Assembly: GCF_024758505.1 (NCBI RefSeq)
Contig: NZ_CP077970.1
Span: forward strand, 2,356,001 to 2,420,000
Direction of reading: 5' to 3'
DNA from: Bradyrhizobium arachidis
Lineage (GTDB): Bacteria; Pseudomonadota; Alphaproteobacteria; Rhizobiales; Xanthobacteraceae
DNA: 64,000 bases
Part shown: piece after piece, positions 45,945 through 55,167 of the stretch
Numbering within the stretch: the first letter of the stretch is position 1
How the letters are laid out: every line of letters starts with the position of its first letter
Made by a program: the position numbers and the translations under genes
Notes under the pieces: generated by a model
The model's input: the letters and a program-made list of their open reading frames with translations, nothing else
Databases searched by the model: none
Told to the model about the DNA's origin: nothing

Positions 45945-47788
45945 GACACGGCCTTGCGGAGCGGGGTCACCTTGAGGTGATCCTGGTGGTCGCCAATGGC
46001 TTTTGCGATGAAGCGGGCGGTGATCGGTGAGCCGTCATAGTGCAGGATCGGCACGAGGCGCACCGGATCGATGCCGTTCTCGTTGACGATGAGCTGACGG
46101 AGCTGGCCGTCACGGTTCTGCTCGACCACATAGACGAAGTCGTGCTCGGCCAAAAAGCTCGCGACGCTGGAATGGAACGGGAAGGCGCGGATGCGCAGGC
46201 GATCGAGCTGATGCCCGCGCGCCTCCAATAGCCCGATCGCCTCGTCCATCGCCGGCGATGTCGAGCCGAAGTAGATCACGCCGTATTTGGTCGGCCGTTC
46301 GGCATTGGCCTGCAGCGGACGCGGCACGAGATCCTGCGCGGTCTCGAACTTGCGCACCAGACGCTGCATGTTGTCGGCATAGACGGGGCCTTCCTCGGAA
46401 TAGCGCGCATAGCGGTCGCGCGAGGTGCCGCGGGTGAAGTAGGAGCCCTTGGTCGGATGCGTGCCGGGATAGGTACGGTAGGGAATGCCATCGCCATCGA
46501 CGTCGAGATAGCGGCCGAAATCGCGGCCTTCTTCCAACATCTCCGCGGTCATCACCTTGCCGCGGTCGTATTGCCGCGCATCGTCCCACTTCAGCGGACG
46601 GCTGAGGCGGTGGTTCATGCCGATGTCGAGATCGAGCATCAGGAAGATCGTGGTTTGCAGCCGCTCGGCGAGGTCGAAGGATGCGGCCGCAAACTCGAAG
46701 GCCTCAGCCGGATCTTCCGGGAACAGCAGCACGTGCTTGGTGTCGCCATGCGAAGCATAGGCGCAGGCGATGATGTCGCATTGCTGGGTGCGCGTCGGCA
46801 TGCCCGTCGACGGGCCGGCGCGCTGGATGTTCATGATCACGGCCGGGATTTCGGCGAAGTAGGACAGCCCGATGAACTCCGTCATCAGTGAGATGCCAGG
46901 GCCCGACGTCGCGGTGAAGGCGCGGGCGCCGTTCCAGCCGGCGCCGATCACCATGCCGATCGAGGCCAGCTCGTCCTCGCCCTGGACGATGGCGTAGTTC
47001 GCCTTCCCCGTCGCGGGATCGTGACGATATTTCTTGCAGTGGGCAGTGAAGGCTTCCGCCACCGACGAGGATGGCGTGATCGGATACCAGGCGCACACAG
47101 TGGCCCCGCCATAGACGGCGCCAAGCGCGGCGGCGCTGTTGCCCTCGATGAAGATGCGGTCGCCGACCTTGTCGGATTTCTTCACCCGCAGCCCGATCGG
47201 GCATTTCAGATTCTGCAGCGCCCAGTCGCGTCCGAGATGCAGCGCGTGGACGTTGGAGGAGAGCAGTTTTTCCTTGCCCTTGTACTGCTCGCCGATCAGC
47301 TGCTCGATCAGTTTTGGATCCATGTCGAGCAGCGCGGAGAGGCTACCCAGATAGATGATGTTCTTGAAGAGCTGGCGCTGCCGCGGATCGGTATAGGTGG
47401 AGTTGGTGATCGCGGTCAGGGGCACGCCGATCACGGTGATGTCGTCGCGAAACTTCGTCGACGGCATCGGCTTGGTGGAATCGTAGAACAGATAGCCGCC
47501 CGGCTCGATGCCGGCGACGTCCTTGTCCCAGGTCTGCGGATTCATCGCCACCATCAAGTCGACGCCGCCGCGGGCGCCGAGATGGCCGTCCTCGGTCACC
47601 CGCACCTCGTACCAGGTCGGCAGACCCTGGATGTTGGAGGGAAAGATGTTGCGGGGCGAGACCGGAACGCCATGGCGCAGGATCGAGCGCGCGAACATCT
47701 CGTTCGCAGAAGCCGAGCCCGAGCCGTTGACGTTGGCGAAGCGGACGACGAAGTCGTTTACGCTGCTGATCGGCTTTTTGTCGGACAT
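45941..47788 (-). CDS. korA: 2-oxoacid:ferredoxin oxidoreductase, alpha subunit (gamma-alpha fusion)
   Basis: A 615-residue subunit in which the gamma domain comes first (VRFANVNGSGSASANEMFAR; GLPTWYEVRVTEDGHLGARG), followed by the alpha pyrimidine-binding domain (EGNSAAALGAVYGGATVCAW; YPITPSSSVAEAF; GAFTATSGPG-type ARAFTATSGPGISLMTEFIG). This two-subunit layout is common in aerobic bacteria. The ATG at 47788 (MSDKKPISSVND) is chosen by homology and overlaps the upstream korC 3' end by 31 bp. Transcription order is korC, korA, korB. Confidence 0.93.
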   Translation of the reverse strand: MSDKKPISSVNDFVVRFANVNGSGSASANEMFARSILRHGVPVSPRNIFPSNIQGLPTWYEVRVTEDGHLGARGGVDLMVAMNPQTWDKDVAGIEPGGYLFYDSTKPMPSTKFRDDITVIGVPLTAITNSTYTDPRQRQLFKNIIYLGSLSALLDMDPKLIEQLIGEQYKGKEKLLSSNVHALHLGRDWALQNLKCPIGLRVKKSDKVGDRIFIEGNSAAALGAVYGGATVCAWYPITPSSSVAEAFTAHCKKYRHDPATGKANYAIVQGEDELASIGMVIGAGWNGARAFTATSGPGISLMTEFIGLSYFAEIPAVIMNIQRAGPSTGMPTRTQQCDIIACAYASHGDTKHVLLFPEDPAEAFEFAAASFDLAERLQTTIFLMLDLDIGMNHRLSRPLKWDDARQYDRGKVMTAEMLEEGRDFGRYLDVDGDGIPYRTYPGTHPTKGSYFTRGTSRDRYARYSEEGPVYADNMQRLVRKFETAQDLVPRPLQANAERPTKYGVIYFGSTSPAMDEAIGLLEARGHQLDRLRIRAFPFHSSVASFLAEHDFVYVVEQNRDGQLRQLIVNENGIDPVRLVPILHYDGSPITARFIAKAIGDHQDHLKVTPLRKAVS

Positions 47789-49557
47789 GATGATCCCGCG
47801 TAAGTCATTTCGATGAAATATTTTTGCATGTCCCAGGCACCGGTGGGGCAGCGCTCTGCACACAGCCCGCAATGCAGGCAGACGTCTTCGTCCTTCACCA
47901 TCACGCGGCCCGTCTTCAGGTCGCTGGAGACGTAGAGGTCCTGGTCCGGATGCGGTGAAGGCGCCTTCAGGCGGGTGCGCAGGTCGCTTTCCTCGCCATT
48001 ATCAGTGAAGGTGATGCAGTCCATCGGGCAGATGTCGGCGCAGGCGTCGCACTCGATGCACAGCGAGGTCGAGAACACGGTCTGCACGTCGCAGTTCAGG
48101 CAGCGATGCGCCTCGCCGAGCGCGAGCTTGACGTCATAGCCCAGCTCGACCTCGGCACGGATGTCCTTCAGCGCGACGACCTTGTCGCGATGCGGCACCT
48201 TGAAGCGCTTGTCGATGGAGATGTCGTTGTCGTAGCTCCACTCGTGGATGCCCATCTTCTGCGAGGAGATTTGCACCTCCGGCAACGGCCGCTCATTGAT
48301 GTCCTCGCCGGACAGCAGCCTGTGGATCGACATCGCGGCGTCATGGCCGTGCGCCACCGCCCAGATGATGTTCTTGGGGCCGAAAGCGGCGTCGCCGCCG
48401 AAGAACACCTTTGGATTGGTCGAGACGAAGGTCTTCTGATCGACCTTGGGCATGTGCCATTTGTCGAACTCGATGCCGCAATCCTGCTCGATCCAGGGGA
48501 AGGCATTCTCCTGGCCGACCGCCACCAGCACGTCGTCGCAGGGAATGGTCTGATCGGGGTCGCCCGAAGGCACCAGATTGCGGCGGCCTTTGGCGTCGTA
48601 TTCGGCCTTGACGTGCTGGAAGGTGACGCCGATGAGCTTGCCGGCGACATGCTTGAATGCCACCGGCACCATGTAGTTGAGGATCGGAATATCCTCGTGG
48701 ATCGCGTCTTCCTTCTCCCACGGCGAGGCCTTCATCTCCTCGAAGCCGGAGCGGACGACCACCGTGACTTTCTCGCCGCCGAGCCGGCGCGCGGTGCGGC
48801 AGCAATCCATCGCGGTGTTGCCGCCGCCGAGCACGATGACGCGTTTGCCGATCTTGTCGACATGGCCGAACGACACGTTGGCCAGCCATTCGATGCCGAT
48901 ATGAATGTTGGCCGCGGCCTCTTTCCGGCCGGGAATGTCGAGCTCGCGGCCGCGTGGCGCGCCGGAGCCGACGAAGATCGCGTCGTATTTCTCCGCGAGC
49001 AGCGCATTCATGCTCTCGATGCGGTGACCGCCTTTGAATTCAACGCCGAGATTGAGGATGTAGCCGGTCTCCTCGTCGATCACGGAATTGGGCAGGCGGA
49101 ACTTCGGGATCTGCGTCCGCATCATGCCGCCCGCTTCCGGATCGCCGTCGAACACGGTGCAGTGATAGCCGAGCGGCGCGAGGTCGCGCGCCACGGTCAG
49201 CGAGGCGGGTCCGCCGCCGACCAGCGCGATGCGCTTGCCGTTCTTCGCTGCGGGGTGCGGCAGGCGCTGCTTGATGTCGTCCTTGAAGTCGGCGGCAACG
49301 CGTTTGAGGCGGCAGATCGCGACCGGAGTTTCCTCGACGCGGCCGCGGCGACAGGCCGGCTCGCATGGGCGGTCGCAGGTGCGTCCCAGAATTCCGGGGA
49401 ACACGTTCGACTTCCAATTGATCATGTAGGCGTCGCTGTAGCGGCCTTGCGCGATCAACCGGATATATTCGGGAACAGGAGTGTGCGCAGGACAGGCCCA
49501 CTGACAATCGACTACCTTGTGAAAGTAGTCGGGGGCCGCAATATCGGTCGGTTTCAT
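47758..49557 (-). CDS. korC: FAD/NAD(P)H-dependent oxidoreductase subunit with C-terminal ferredoxin domain (KorC-like)
   Basis: A 599-residue protein. The N-terminal Fe-S domain (DCQWACPAHTPVPEYIRLIA; CDRPCEPACRR) and two nucleotide folds (IALVGGGPASLTVARDLA for FAD; VIVLGGGNTAMDCCRTARRL for NAD(P)H) are those of the glutamate synthase small-subunit family. The C-terminus adds a 2[4Fe-4S] ferredoxin module (CIECDACADICPMDCI; CLHCGLCAERCPTG). Such subunits couple KorAB to NADP+, as described for 2-oxoglutarate:NADP+ oxidoreductase of Azoarcus evansii. The symbol is by analogy. It is first in the operon and overlaps korA. Confidence 0.85.
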   Translation of the reverse strand: MKPTDIAAPDYFHKVVDCQWACPAHTPVPEYIRLIAQGRYSDAYMINWKSNVFPGILGRTCDRPCEPACRRGRVEETPVAICRLKRVAADFKDDIKQRLPHPAAKNGKRIALVGGGPASLTVARDLAPLGYHCTVFDGDPEAGGMMRTQIPKFRLPNSVIDEETGYILNLGVEFKGGHRIESMNALLAEKYDAIFVGSGAPRGRELDIPGRKEAAANIHIGIEWLANVSFGHVDKIGKRVIVLGGGNTAMDCCRTARRLGGEKVTVVVRSGFEEMKASPWEKEDAIHEDIPILNYMVPVAFKHVAGKLIGVTFQHVKAEYDAKGRRNLVPSGDPDQTIPCDDVLVAVGQENAFPWIEQDCGIEFDKWHMPKVDQKTFVSTNPKVFFGGDAAFGPKNIIWAVAHGHDAAMSIHRLLSGEDINERPLPEVQISSQKMGIHEWSYDNDISIDKRFKVPHRDKVVALKDIRAEVELGYDVKLALGEAHRCLNCDVQTVFSTSLCIECDACADICPMDCITFTDNGEESDLRTRLKAPSPHPDQDLYVSSDLKTGRVMVKDEDVCLHCGLCAERCPTGAWDMQKYFIEMTYAGSSCPTKSRSAA

Positions 49558-49796
49558 TCCTACCCTGTCCGCACGGGCTCAAGGACCCCTGCGGCCTTCT
49601 TGAGCTTGCGAACGCCTAGAACGCGTCGATATGGTTTTTGAATTGGATCATAGGCTTACCTTATTAGAACCATTCCGAACCCTGCACAAAGGCAAATTTC
49701 GGCGATCTCCAGCTTTCATGGGAGCTGCGCGCTGATAGCATTAATGGCGCGGGGCTTATGTGGCGGTGCAGCATCTCGCGCTGCGTGTGTGCGAGC

Positions 49797-50498
49797 TCAA
49801 CCGCTTGCCAAGTCGTTTTTGATGTGACTGTTGATGTCGCTCTTGGCGAGATCCCACATCAGGCAGTAGGTGCCGACGGAAACGGGCAGCGTGGACGGCG
49901 ATACTGCGGGGCCGGTGAAGCGTTCGGCGATCACCGAAGACACCGCGCTGACATGCGTGCCGTCGATCAGGACGAACCAGTCTCGCGCGCCGGCATTTGG
50001 CACTGACGGAATCCCCGCCGTGGGACCGGACAATTCCGCCTCGCTCTCCAACAGATGTATGGAGATGATACCGGCGGATTTTTCCGGCGCGAATTTTTCC
50101 CGCAGTGCGTCACGCAAGGCGCTCGCGTTGTCGGCCGTCGGCCGCAGCCGCACCACGCCGAGCGCAACGCCGCGCCCGGTGCCGTGGCTGATGGTTATGC
50201 GCGCCACCACACGCAGCATGTTCTTGAAGCGCGCCATGGTTTGGCGCGACCACTCGGTCTGGTTGGCGAGCCGCGCCCGGTAGGCGGGGCTGTCGAGCAC
50301 GTCGAGCGTCGCGGTCGAATAGAGGCTGAGATATTTGGGGTTGGCGGCATGCGCGACATAGCGCCGCGCCTCCAGGAATCCGTCGATCGCGACGCGCTCC
50401 TCGAGATGTTCGCGGTCGTACCAGCGGTTGAAATCGGCTTCATGCTCCGCGTCGATATCCATCGACGTCAGCAGCATGCCCTTCCCGGCGAGCGGCAT
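49797..50498 (-). CDS. Hypothetical protein with dimeric alpha-beta barrel (ABM/EthD-like) pattern
   Basis: A 233-residue protein without signal peptide. The opening GMLLTSMDIDAEHEADFNRW followed by YDREHLEERVAIDGFLEARR is typical of ferredoxin-like alpha-beta barrel proteins (EthD/ABM style), and a second, weaker repeat may occupy the C-terminal half (GVALGVVRLRP..). No catalytic residues can be assigned. It starts 15 bp after the aminopeptidase stop on the same strand, so it is probably the last gene of the pqq transcript. Confidence 0.65.
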   Translation of the reverse strand: MPLAGKGMLLTSMDIDAEHEADFNRWYDREHLEERVAIDGFLEARRYVAHAANPKYLSLYSTATLDVLDSPAYRARLANQTEWSRQTMARFKNMLRVVARITISHGTGRGVALGVVRLRPTADNASALRDALREKFAPEKSAGIISIHLLESEAELSGPTAGIPSVPNAGARDWFVLIDGTHVSAVSSVIAERFTGPAVSPSTLPVSVGTYCLMWDLAKSDINSHIKNDLASG

Positions 50499-50513
50499 TT
50501 TGCGCTCCTGTTG

Positions 50514-51500
50514 TTATCGTGGCGTCCCGGAAGCGAGGTCGGCAATGGCGCGCATCACGGCGTCCCTCACGCCGGGATCATAGAGCGAATGGCCGGCTTC
50601 TTCCACGACGCGAATCTCGGAGCCCGGCCAGACCTTCGCCAGAGCCTGCGATATCTCGGGCGGGCACAACAGATCGTAACGGCCCTGGATGATGATGCCG
50701 TGAATGCCGGCGAGCCTGCCGGCGTTTTGCAGGAGCTGGTCCGGCGTCATGAAGCTGTCGTTGGAAAAATAATGCGCTTCCATGAACGGCGTTGCGGGCA
50801 GTGGCCCCGTCGAGTTCAGGGACGCCACGTCGATCCGCGTGCGCGCCGGCTTGTGCTCCGACAGCGTGCGCTCGGTGTCATGCCAGGCCCGCGCAGCCGG
50901 ACCGTGCACGGCCGGGTCAGCATCGAGGATGCGACGCCAATAAGCCTCGACCGGGCGCTTACGCTCCTCCGGTGGGAGCACGCTCAAGAAGTCCTCGTTC
51001 AGTGCGGGATAGAATTGCGGCAACCGCACGGTGAAGCCGGCCTCGACTTCCGCCCGCGTGCCGAGGAAGGTCGCGCGCAGCACGATCCCTGAGACGCGCT
51101 CGGGATGGGCCTCGGCGTAGGCCAGCGCCAGCGTCGCGCCCCAGGAGCCGCCGACCACCATCCAGCGCTCGAAGCCGAATTTTTCGCGGATCGCTTCCAG
51201 GTCGGCGATCAGGTGCGGCAGTGTGTTGGCCTCGCGTCCGCCCTTGGGCCGGCTGCGGCCACAGCCGCGCTGGTCGAACAGCACGGCGCAGAAGCGCTCG
51301 GGATCGAACAGCCGGCGATGATCGGGCTGGCAGCCGCTGCCGGGGCCGCCATGCAGATAAACAGCGGGAATGCCGTCGGAACGACCGACGCTCTCGACAT
51401 AGAGCTCGTGGCCATCAGCGACGGCGAGCATCTCGGATGTCAGCGGCGCAAAGGGATCGGCACGTTTAGCCGATCTGGCCGCATCGGCGTCAGGCGCCAT
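50514..51500 (-). CDS. pip: Proline iminopeptidase (alpha/beta hydrolase, S33)
   Basis: A 328-residue S33 peptidase: oxyanion motif YLHGGPGSGCQPDHRRLFDP, then LFDQRGCGRSRPKGG, nucleophile elbow VVGGSWGATLALAYAEAHPE with catalytic Ser, GIIIQGRYDLLCPPE (Asp) and EAGHSLYDPG (His). The family releases N-terminal proline from peptides. The ATG at 51500 (MAPDADAARSAK) overlaps the pqqE stop by 11 bp, so it is translationally coupled to PQQ biosynthesis. A role in PqqA peptide turnover is possible but unproven. Confidence 0.9.
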   Translation of the reverse strand: MAPDADAARSAKRADPFAPLTSEMLAVADGHELYVESVGRSDGIPAVYLHGGPGSGCQPDHRRLFDPERFCAVLFDQRGCGRSRPKGGREANTLPHLIADLEAIREKFGFERWMVVGGSWGATLALAYAEAHPERVSGIVLRATFLGTRAEVEAGFTVRLPQFYPALNEDFLSVLPPEERKRPVEAYWRRILDADPAVHGPAARAWHDTERTLSEHKPARTRIDVASLNSTGPLPATPFMEAHYFSNDSFMTPDQLLQNAGRLAGIHGIIIQGRYDLLCPPEISQALAKVWPGSEIRVVEEAGHSLYDPGVRDAVMRAIADLASGTPR

Positions 51501-52689
51501 TCTCGGATTCCAGGGTCCCGCCGGCAAAGTTGCGATAGAGGAAGCGGTTGGTGTCGCCCTCGGCTTCGCGCTCGGCCTGCTTGAAGATGGTCTCGTGCAT
51601 CGGCGACAGCGCGCAGGCCGGATCCGTATTGGCGGCGTCGCCCGTCAGCGCAAAGGCCTGGCAGCGGCAGCCGCCGAAATCGATCTCGCGGAATTCGCAG
51701 GTCTTGCATGGCTCCTTCATCCAGCCGGTGCCGCGATAGAGGTTGAATGCCTCGGAATTCTGCCAGATCCAGGCGATCGAATGGTTGGAGCGCACGGATT
51801 CGAATTCGAGGCCGGTGATGCTCTCGGCGGCGTGGCAGGGCAGCACCTTGCCGGCAGGCGAGATGTTGAAGAACTGTCGGCCCCAGCCGCCCATGCATTT
51901 CTTCGGCCGCAGCGCATAATAGTCCGGCACGACGTAGTCGATCGAAAGCCGGCCCTTCAGCCGTTCGCGCGCCTCCTCGACGATGCGGGTGCACTCATCG
52001 AGCTGCGCCACCGTCGGCATCAGCGCGGCGCGGTTCTTCAGTGCCCAGCCGTAATATTGCACATTGGCAACCTCGAGCCGGTCGGCGTCGAGATCGAGCG
52101 ACATCTGGATGATGTCGGGGAGTTGGTTCAGATTCTGGCGATGCATCACCGCGTTCACGGTGAGCGGGAGGTCGAGCTCGCGCGTCCATTTCGCGACCTC
52201 GATCTTCTTGTGATGCGCGCCCTTGTAGCCGGCAACGCGATCGGCGAGGCCGTCTTCGGTGCCCTGGAAGCTGATCTGCACATGGCAGAGGCCGGCATCG
52301 GCGAGATCGCTGAGCCTGTCGCGCGTCAACAGCACGGCCGAGGTGATCAGATTGGTGTAGAGGCCGACATCGCTGGCGTGCTTGACCAGCTCGACCAGGT
52401 CCTTGCGCGCAGTCGGCTCGCCGCCGGAGAAATGGACCTGCAGCACGCCGATCTCGGCGAGCTCGCTCAACACCTTCTTCCACTCGTCGGTCGTCAGTTC
52501 CTTGCCGGCTCGGTCGAGCTCGACCGGGTTGGAACAATAGGGGCACTGCAGCGGGCAGCGATGCGTCACCTCGAGCAGCACGGCGAGCGGAATGCCAAAA
52601 GTCTCCGCCGTCGAGCGCTGCTTCTCCAGCACCGCGAGACTGTCGCTCGCGGCGGGGGGAACGTTGTTATCGCCCAGCACGTCACTCAT
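51490..52689 (-). CDS. pqqE: PqqE, radical SAM enzyme of PQQ biosynthesis
   Basis: A 399-residue radical SAM/SPASM enzyme: the cluster-binding CPLQCPYCSNPVELDRAGKE, VHFSGGEPTARKDLVELVKH, and C-terminal auxiliary-cluster cysteines (KKCMGGWGRQFFNISPAGKV, LPCHAAES, CKTCEFREIDFGGCRCQAF). It forms the C-C bond between the conserved Glu and Tyr of PqqA while the peptide is held by PqqD. The start is 10 bp after pqqD. Confidence 0.97.
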   Translation of the reverse strand: MSDVLGDNNVPPAASDSLAVLEKQRSTAETFGIPLAVLLEVTHRCPLQCPYCSNPVELDRAGKELTTDEWKKVLSELAEIGVLQVHFSGGEPTARKDLVELVKHASDVGLYTNLITSAVLLTRDRLSDLADAGLCHVQISFQGTEDGLADRVAGYKGAHHKKIEVAKWTRELDLPLTVNAVMHRQNLNQLPDIIQMSLDLDADRLEVANVQYYGWALKNRAALMPTVAQLDECTRIVEEARERLKGRLSIDYVVPDYYALRPKKCMGGWGRQFFNISPAGKVLPCHAAESITGLEFESVRSNHSIAWIWQNSEAFNLYRGTGWMKEPCKTCEFREIDFGGCRCQAFALTGDAANTDPACALSPMHETIFKQAEREAEGDTNRFLYRNFAGGTLESENGA

Positions 52690-52699
52690 GGTATCTTAC

Positions 52700-53011
52700 T
52701 CATGGTGTCTTCTCGCGTGCCTCGGTGAGGAAGCCTTTGTCGGCGAGATCCTGCAGCATGGCGATCACGTCGGTCAGGATCGCCTCGCGCGGGGCAGCAT
52801 ACTTCTCCGCGAGCAGGTCGGCCACAGCTCCGACATTGCGCGCGCCGTCGCAGAGCTGCAAGACCTCGACGGCGATCTCGTCCGGCGCCAGCACCCGTTC
52901 CGGCGCCAGGATCACCCAGACCCTTCGGGTCTCATCATACTTCAGCTTGGCATGCCGCGGCAGCACGGGCCGGCTTGCCTCGCTGACGCTGATGTGACGC
53001 GGCGCTGCCAT
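52700..53011 (-). CDS. pqqD: PqqD, PqqA-binding chaperone
   Basis: A 103-residue protein with the PqqD pattern HAKLKYDETRRVWVILAPER, LAPDEIAVEVLQLCDGARNV and VADLLAEKYAAPREAILTDV. It binds PqqA and presents it to PqqE. The length is slightly over the usual 90 or so residues because of an N-terminal arm (MAAPRHISVSEASRP). It is 23 bp downstream of pqqC. Confidence 0.96.
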   Translation of the reverse strand: MAAPRHISVSEASRPVLPRHAKLKYDETRRVWVILAPERVLAPDEIAVEVLQLCDGARNVGAVADLLAEKYAAPREAILTDVIAMLQDLADKGFLTEAREKTP

Positions 53012-53034
53012 ATGTTGTTCCTAACCCCTGGTTC

Positions 53035-53811
53035 CTAACCTTTGGGCACGAAGGCGCCGGGCGGGATATGCCCTTCGACATAGGCGTGATAGAGCGCATC
53101 GAGCTGCACCCACAGCACGTTGGTCTTGAAGATCAGCGCGTTGCAGACGGACGCGCGCTCCTCTGGCGTCCTCGCATGCGTCTTCACATAGTCGAGCGCA
53201 AAATTGGCGTCGCGCGGCGCCTGGGTCAGGCGGCGCTTGAAGTAGCTCATGATGTCGGGGTTGACGAAATCATAGTGCTGCAACATGCCCGAGATGCGCT
53301 CTTCGTGCAGGTTAGGCGCGAACAGCTCGGTCAGCGAGGACGCGATCGCCTCCAGCGGGCTCTTCTCGCGGCAGTAGTGCACATAGGCTTCGACCGCAAA
53401 GCGCGTCGCCGGCAAAATGCCTTCGGTCGATTCCACATAGGCCGTGTCGAGCCCGAGACCTTCGGTCAGCTTCAGCCAGCGCTCGATGCCGCCTTCAGAG
53501 CCGATATCGCCGTCATGGTCCTCGATGCGGTGGCGCCATTCGACGCGCGTGGCGCGGTCGCGGAAGCGCGAGATCACGACCGCGTCCTTGATCGGGATCG
53601 TGCTCTGGTAATAGTAGCGGTTGAGCGCCCAGGCCTGTACCTGGCCCTTGTTCAGCTTGCCGCCGTGCAACAGCTTATGGAACGGATGCAGGCTGTGATA
53701 GCGCGTCGCGCCGATATGGCGCAGCGTCGCCTCCAGCTCCTCGGCATTGTTGAGGCGGATGTCCTTGCCGATCGAGAGCGCGGTTATCCCCGTCATTGTC
53801 GTCGCGTTCAC
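53035..53811 (-). CDS. pqqC: PqqC, pyrroloquinoline-quinone synthase
   Basis: A 258-residue cofactor-free oxidase catalysing the last step of PQQ formation. Motifs are RYHSLHPFHKLLHGGKLNKG, QVQAWALNRYYYQSTIPIKD, IEDHDGDIGSEGGIERWLKL and AYVHYCREKSPLEAIASSLT. The GTG at 53811 overlaps the pqqB stop (GTGA) and gives VNATTMTGITAL; an ATG five codons on (53796) is an alternative. The open frame continues upstream inside pqqB and that part is not PqqC. Confidence 0.96.
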   Translation of the reverse strand: MNATTMTGITALSIGKDIRLNNAEELEATLRHIGATRYHSLHPFHKLLHGGKLNKGQVQAWALNRYYYQSTIPIKDAVVISRFRDRATRVEWRHRIEDHDGDIGSEGGIERWLKLTEGLGLDTAYVESTEGILPATRFAVEAYVHYCREKSPLEAIASSLTELFAPNLHEERISGMLQHYDFVNPDIMSYFKRRLTQAPRDANFALDYVKTHARTPEERASVCNALIFKTNVLWVQLDALYHAYVEGHIPPGAFVPKG

Positions 53812-54737
53812 AGCACGATCTCCGTTCCGTCGGCGGGTATTTGCCAGCCCGCATGTTCGGCCGCCTTGCGCTCTGGCGAGGACGGCAGCAGCGCCGGGTT
53901 CGAGTTGTTGATATGCAGAAATATCTTCCTGTCGATATCGAGGCCGGACAACCGCGCGATTGCGCCGGCTTCGCCGGACATCGCGACATGTCCCATGCTC
54001 TTGCCCGTCTTCTGGCCGAGCCCGGCCAAAATCATCTCGTCGTCCCGCCACACCGTACCGTCGAAGAAGACGAGTGACGAGCCCGAAATTTCTTTCCGCA
54101 ATTCGTCGGTCACCTCGGCGCAGGCGGCGAGGAAGTAGAAGGTCTTTCCGCTCGCCTTGTGGGTGATCTTCAGGCCGAGCGTGTCACCGTCCCCAATGCT
54201 GCCACCGGGATGAACCTTGCCTTCGAGATACCAGGCCGATTTGCCGGGAACGGCAAACGCCTTGACCTCGATGCCAGCAGGCGATCCGTCGGGCAGGGTG
54301 GGCTCGAAGGCTTCACCGATGCCGATCGGCTGTCGCCGCACGTTCTTCTCGTTCAGCACATTGAAGATGCTGTTGGCCTTCAGGATCGCCAGCACCTTGT
54401 CATGCGCGTAGATCGTGAACGGCGAGCCTTCGCGCATCGAGAGCAGGCCTGCCACCGCATCGACCTCGCTATTGGTCAGGATCACGCCCGCGATCGGCGT
54501 GTGGCGCAGCGCGCCCGGTTTTGGATGCAACTGCGGCGTCGCGTTCAACTGCTGTCGAAGGTCGGGGGAGGCGTTGATCAGGAACCAGTTGATACCGTCG
54601 GCACTGAAAGCGACGGAGGCTTGCGTTCTCTGAAGCTCCCCGAGGTCAGCGCGCGCTGCCCGGCATCCGGCGCAGCCGCAGTTCCACTGCGGGACCCCGC
54701 CGCCGGCGGCGGCGCCCAGGACGACGACGCGAAGCAT
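53808..54737 (-). CDS. pqqB: PqqB, metallo-beta-lactamase-fold protein of PQQ biosynthesis
   Basis: A 309-residue protein: MLRVVVLGAAAGGGVPQWNC with GCAGC (structural Zn cysteines), INASPDLRQQLNATPQLHPK, VILTNSEVDAVAGLLSMREG and FFDGTVWRDDEM, then a C-terminal KIFLHINNSNPALLPSSPER. PqqB is implicated in hydroxylating the cross-linked Glu-Tyr intermediate. The ATG at 54737 is chosen, as MLRVVVLG is the family start. It lies 117 bp downstream of pqqA. Confidence 0.96.
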   Translation of the reverse strand: MLRVVVLGAAAGGGVPQWNCGCAGCRAARADLGELQRTQASVAFSADGINWFLINASPDLRQQLNATPQLHPKPGALRHTPIAGVILTNSEVDAVAGLLSMREGSPFTIYAHDKVLAILKANSIFNVLNEKNVRRQPIGIGEAFEPTLPDGSPAGIEVKAFAVPGKSAWYLEGKVHPGGSIGDGDTLGLKITHKASGKTFYFLAACAEVTDELRKEISGSSLVFFDGTVWRDDEMILAGLGQKTGKSMGHVAMSGEAGAIARLSGLDIDRKIFLHINNSNPALLPSSPERKAAEHAGWQIPADGTEIVL

Positions 54738-54854
54738 GAATCCGTCTCCTGGAAACACGTGTCGCGGTGGATCTCAGACCGACACAACTCCCCGTATTCG
54801 GGGAACGCGTCGCGCCCGAAGGATCCACCTGCGCTCAACGCAAAAGCATCACCC

Positions 54855-54935
54855 TTACTTGCGGGTGGCGCTCACATACATGTTGATTTCCATGCCGCAC
54901 GGCACTTCGACGATCTTCGGTGCTTTCCAGGCCAT
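54855..54935 (-). CDS. pqqA: PqqA, PQQ precursor peptide
   Basis: A 26-residue peptide beginning MAWKAPKIVEVPCGMEINMY. Glu16 and Tyr20 form the conserved E-x3-Y pair that PqqE cross-links to make the PQQ skeleton. It has a strong ribosome site (AGGAGAG, 6 bp before ATG). It is first in the pqqABCDE operon. No pqqF or pqqG peptidase gene is seen in the window. Confidence 0.97.
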   Translation of the reverse strand: MAWKAPKIVEVPCGMEINMYVSATRK

Positions 54936-55167
54936 TGTGGCTCTCCTTTTCGCGAAACCGGACGTATCCCGCCCCGCCGTTAAGTTAATGCGGGCGGAAA
55001 AGTTCGCCAGTGAAATTTTCCCGACCTAGGTAGTAGATCGCGGAATTGCTGCGCTGCAAACGGCCTATGCAAAAAAGAACGATGGGTCGCGATCCCTGAC
55101 CCGGATAAAGCAGTTGTGAGTGCAGAGGCGCTTTCAATCCGCTACAGGCGACCCCATTGGATCAGGC

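Noticed and set aside
49577..49605. GCTCAAG..CTTGAGC hairpin just upstream of korC
   Set aside because: Only a 7-bp stem with a 15-base loop; too weak to call a riboswitch or attenuator from sequence alone.
53812..54051. Upstream part of the pqqC reading frame
   Set aside because: It lies within pqqB in another frame and lacks PqqC homology; the GTG at 53811 fits the family start.
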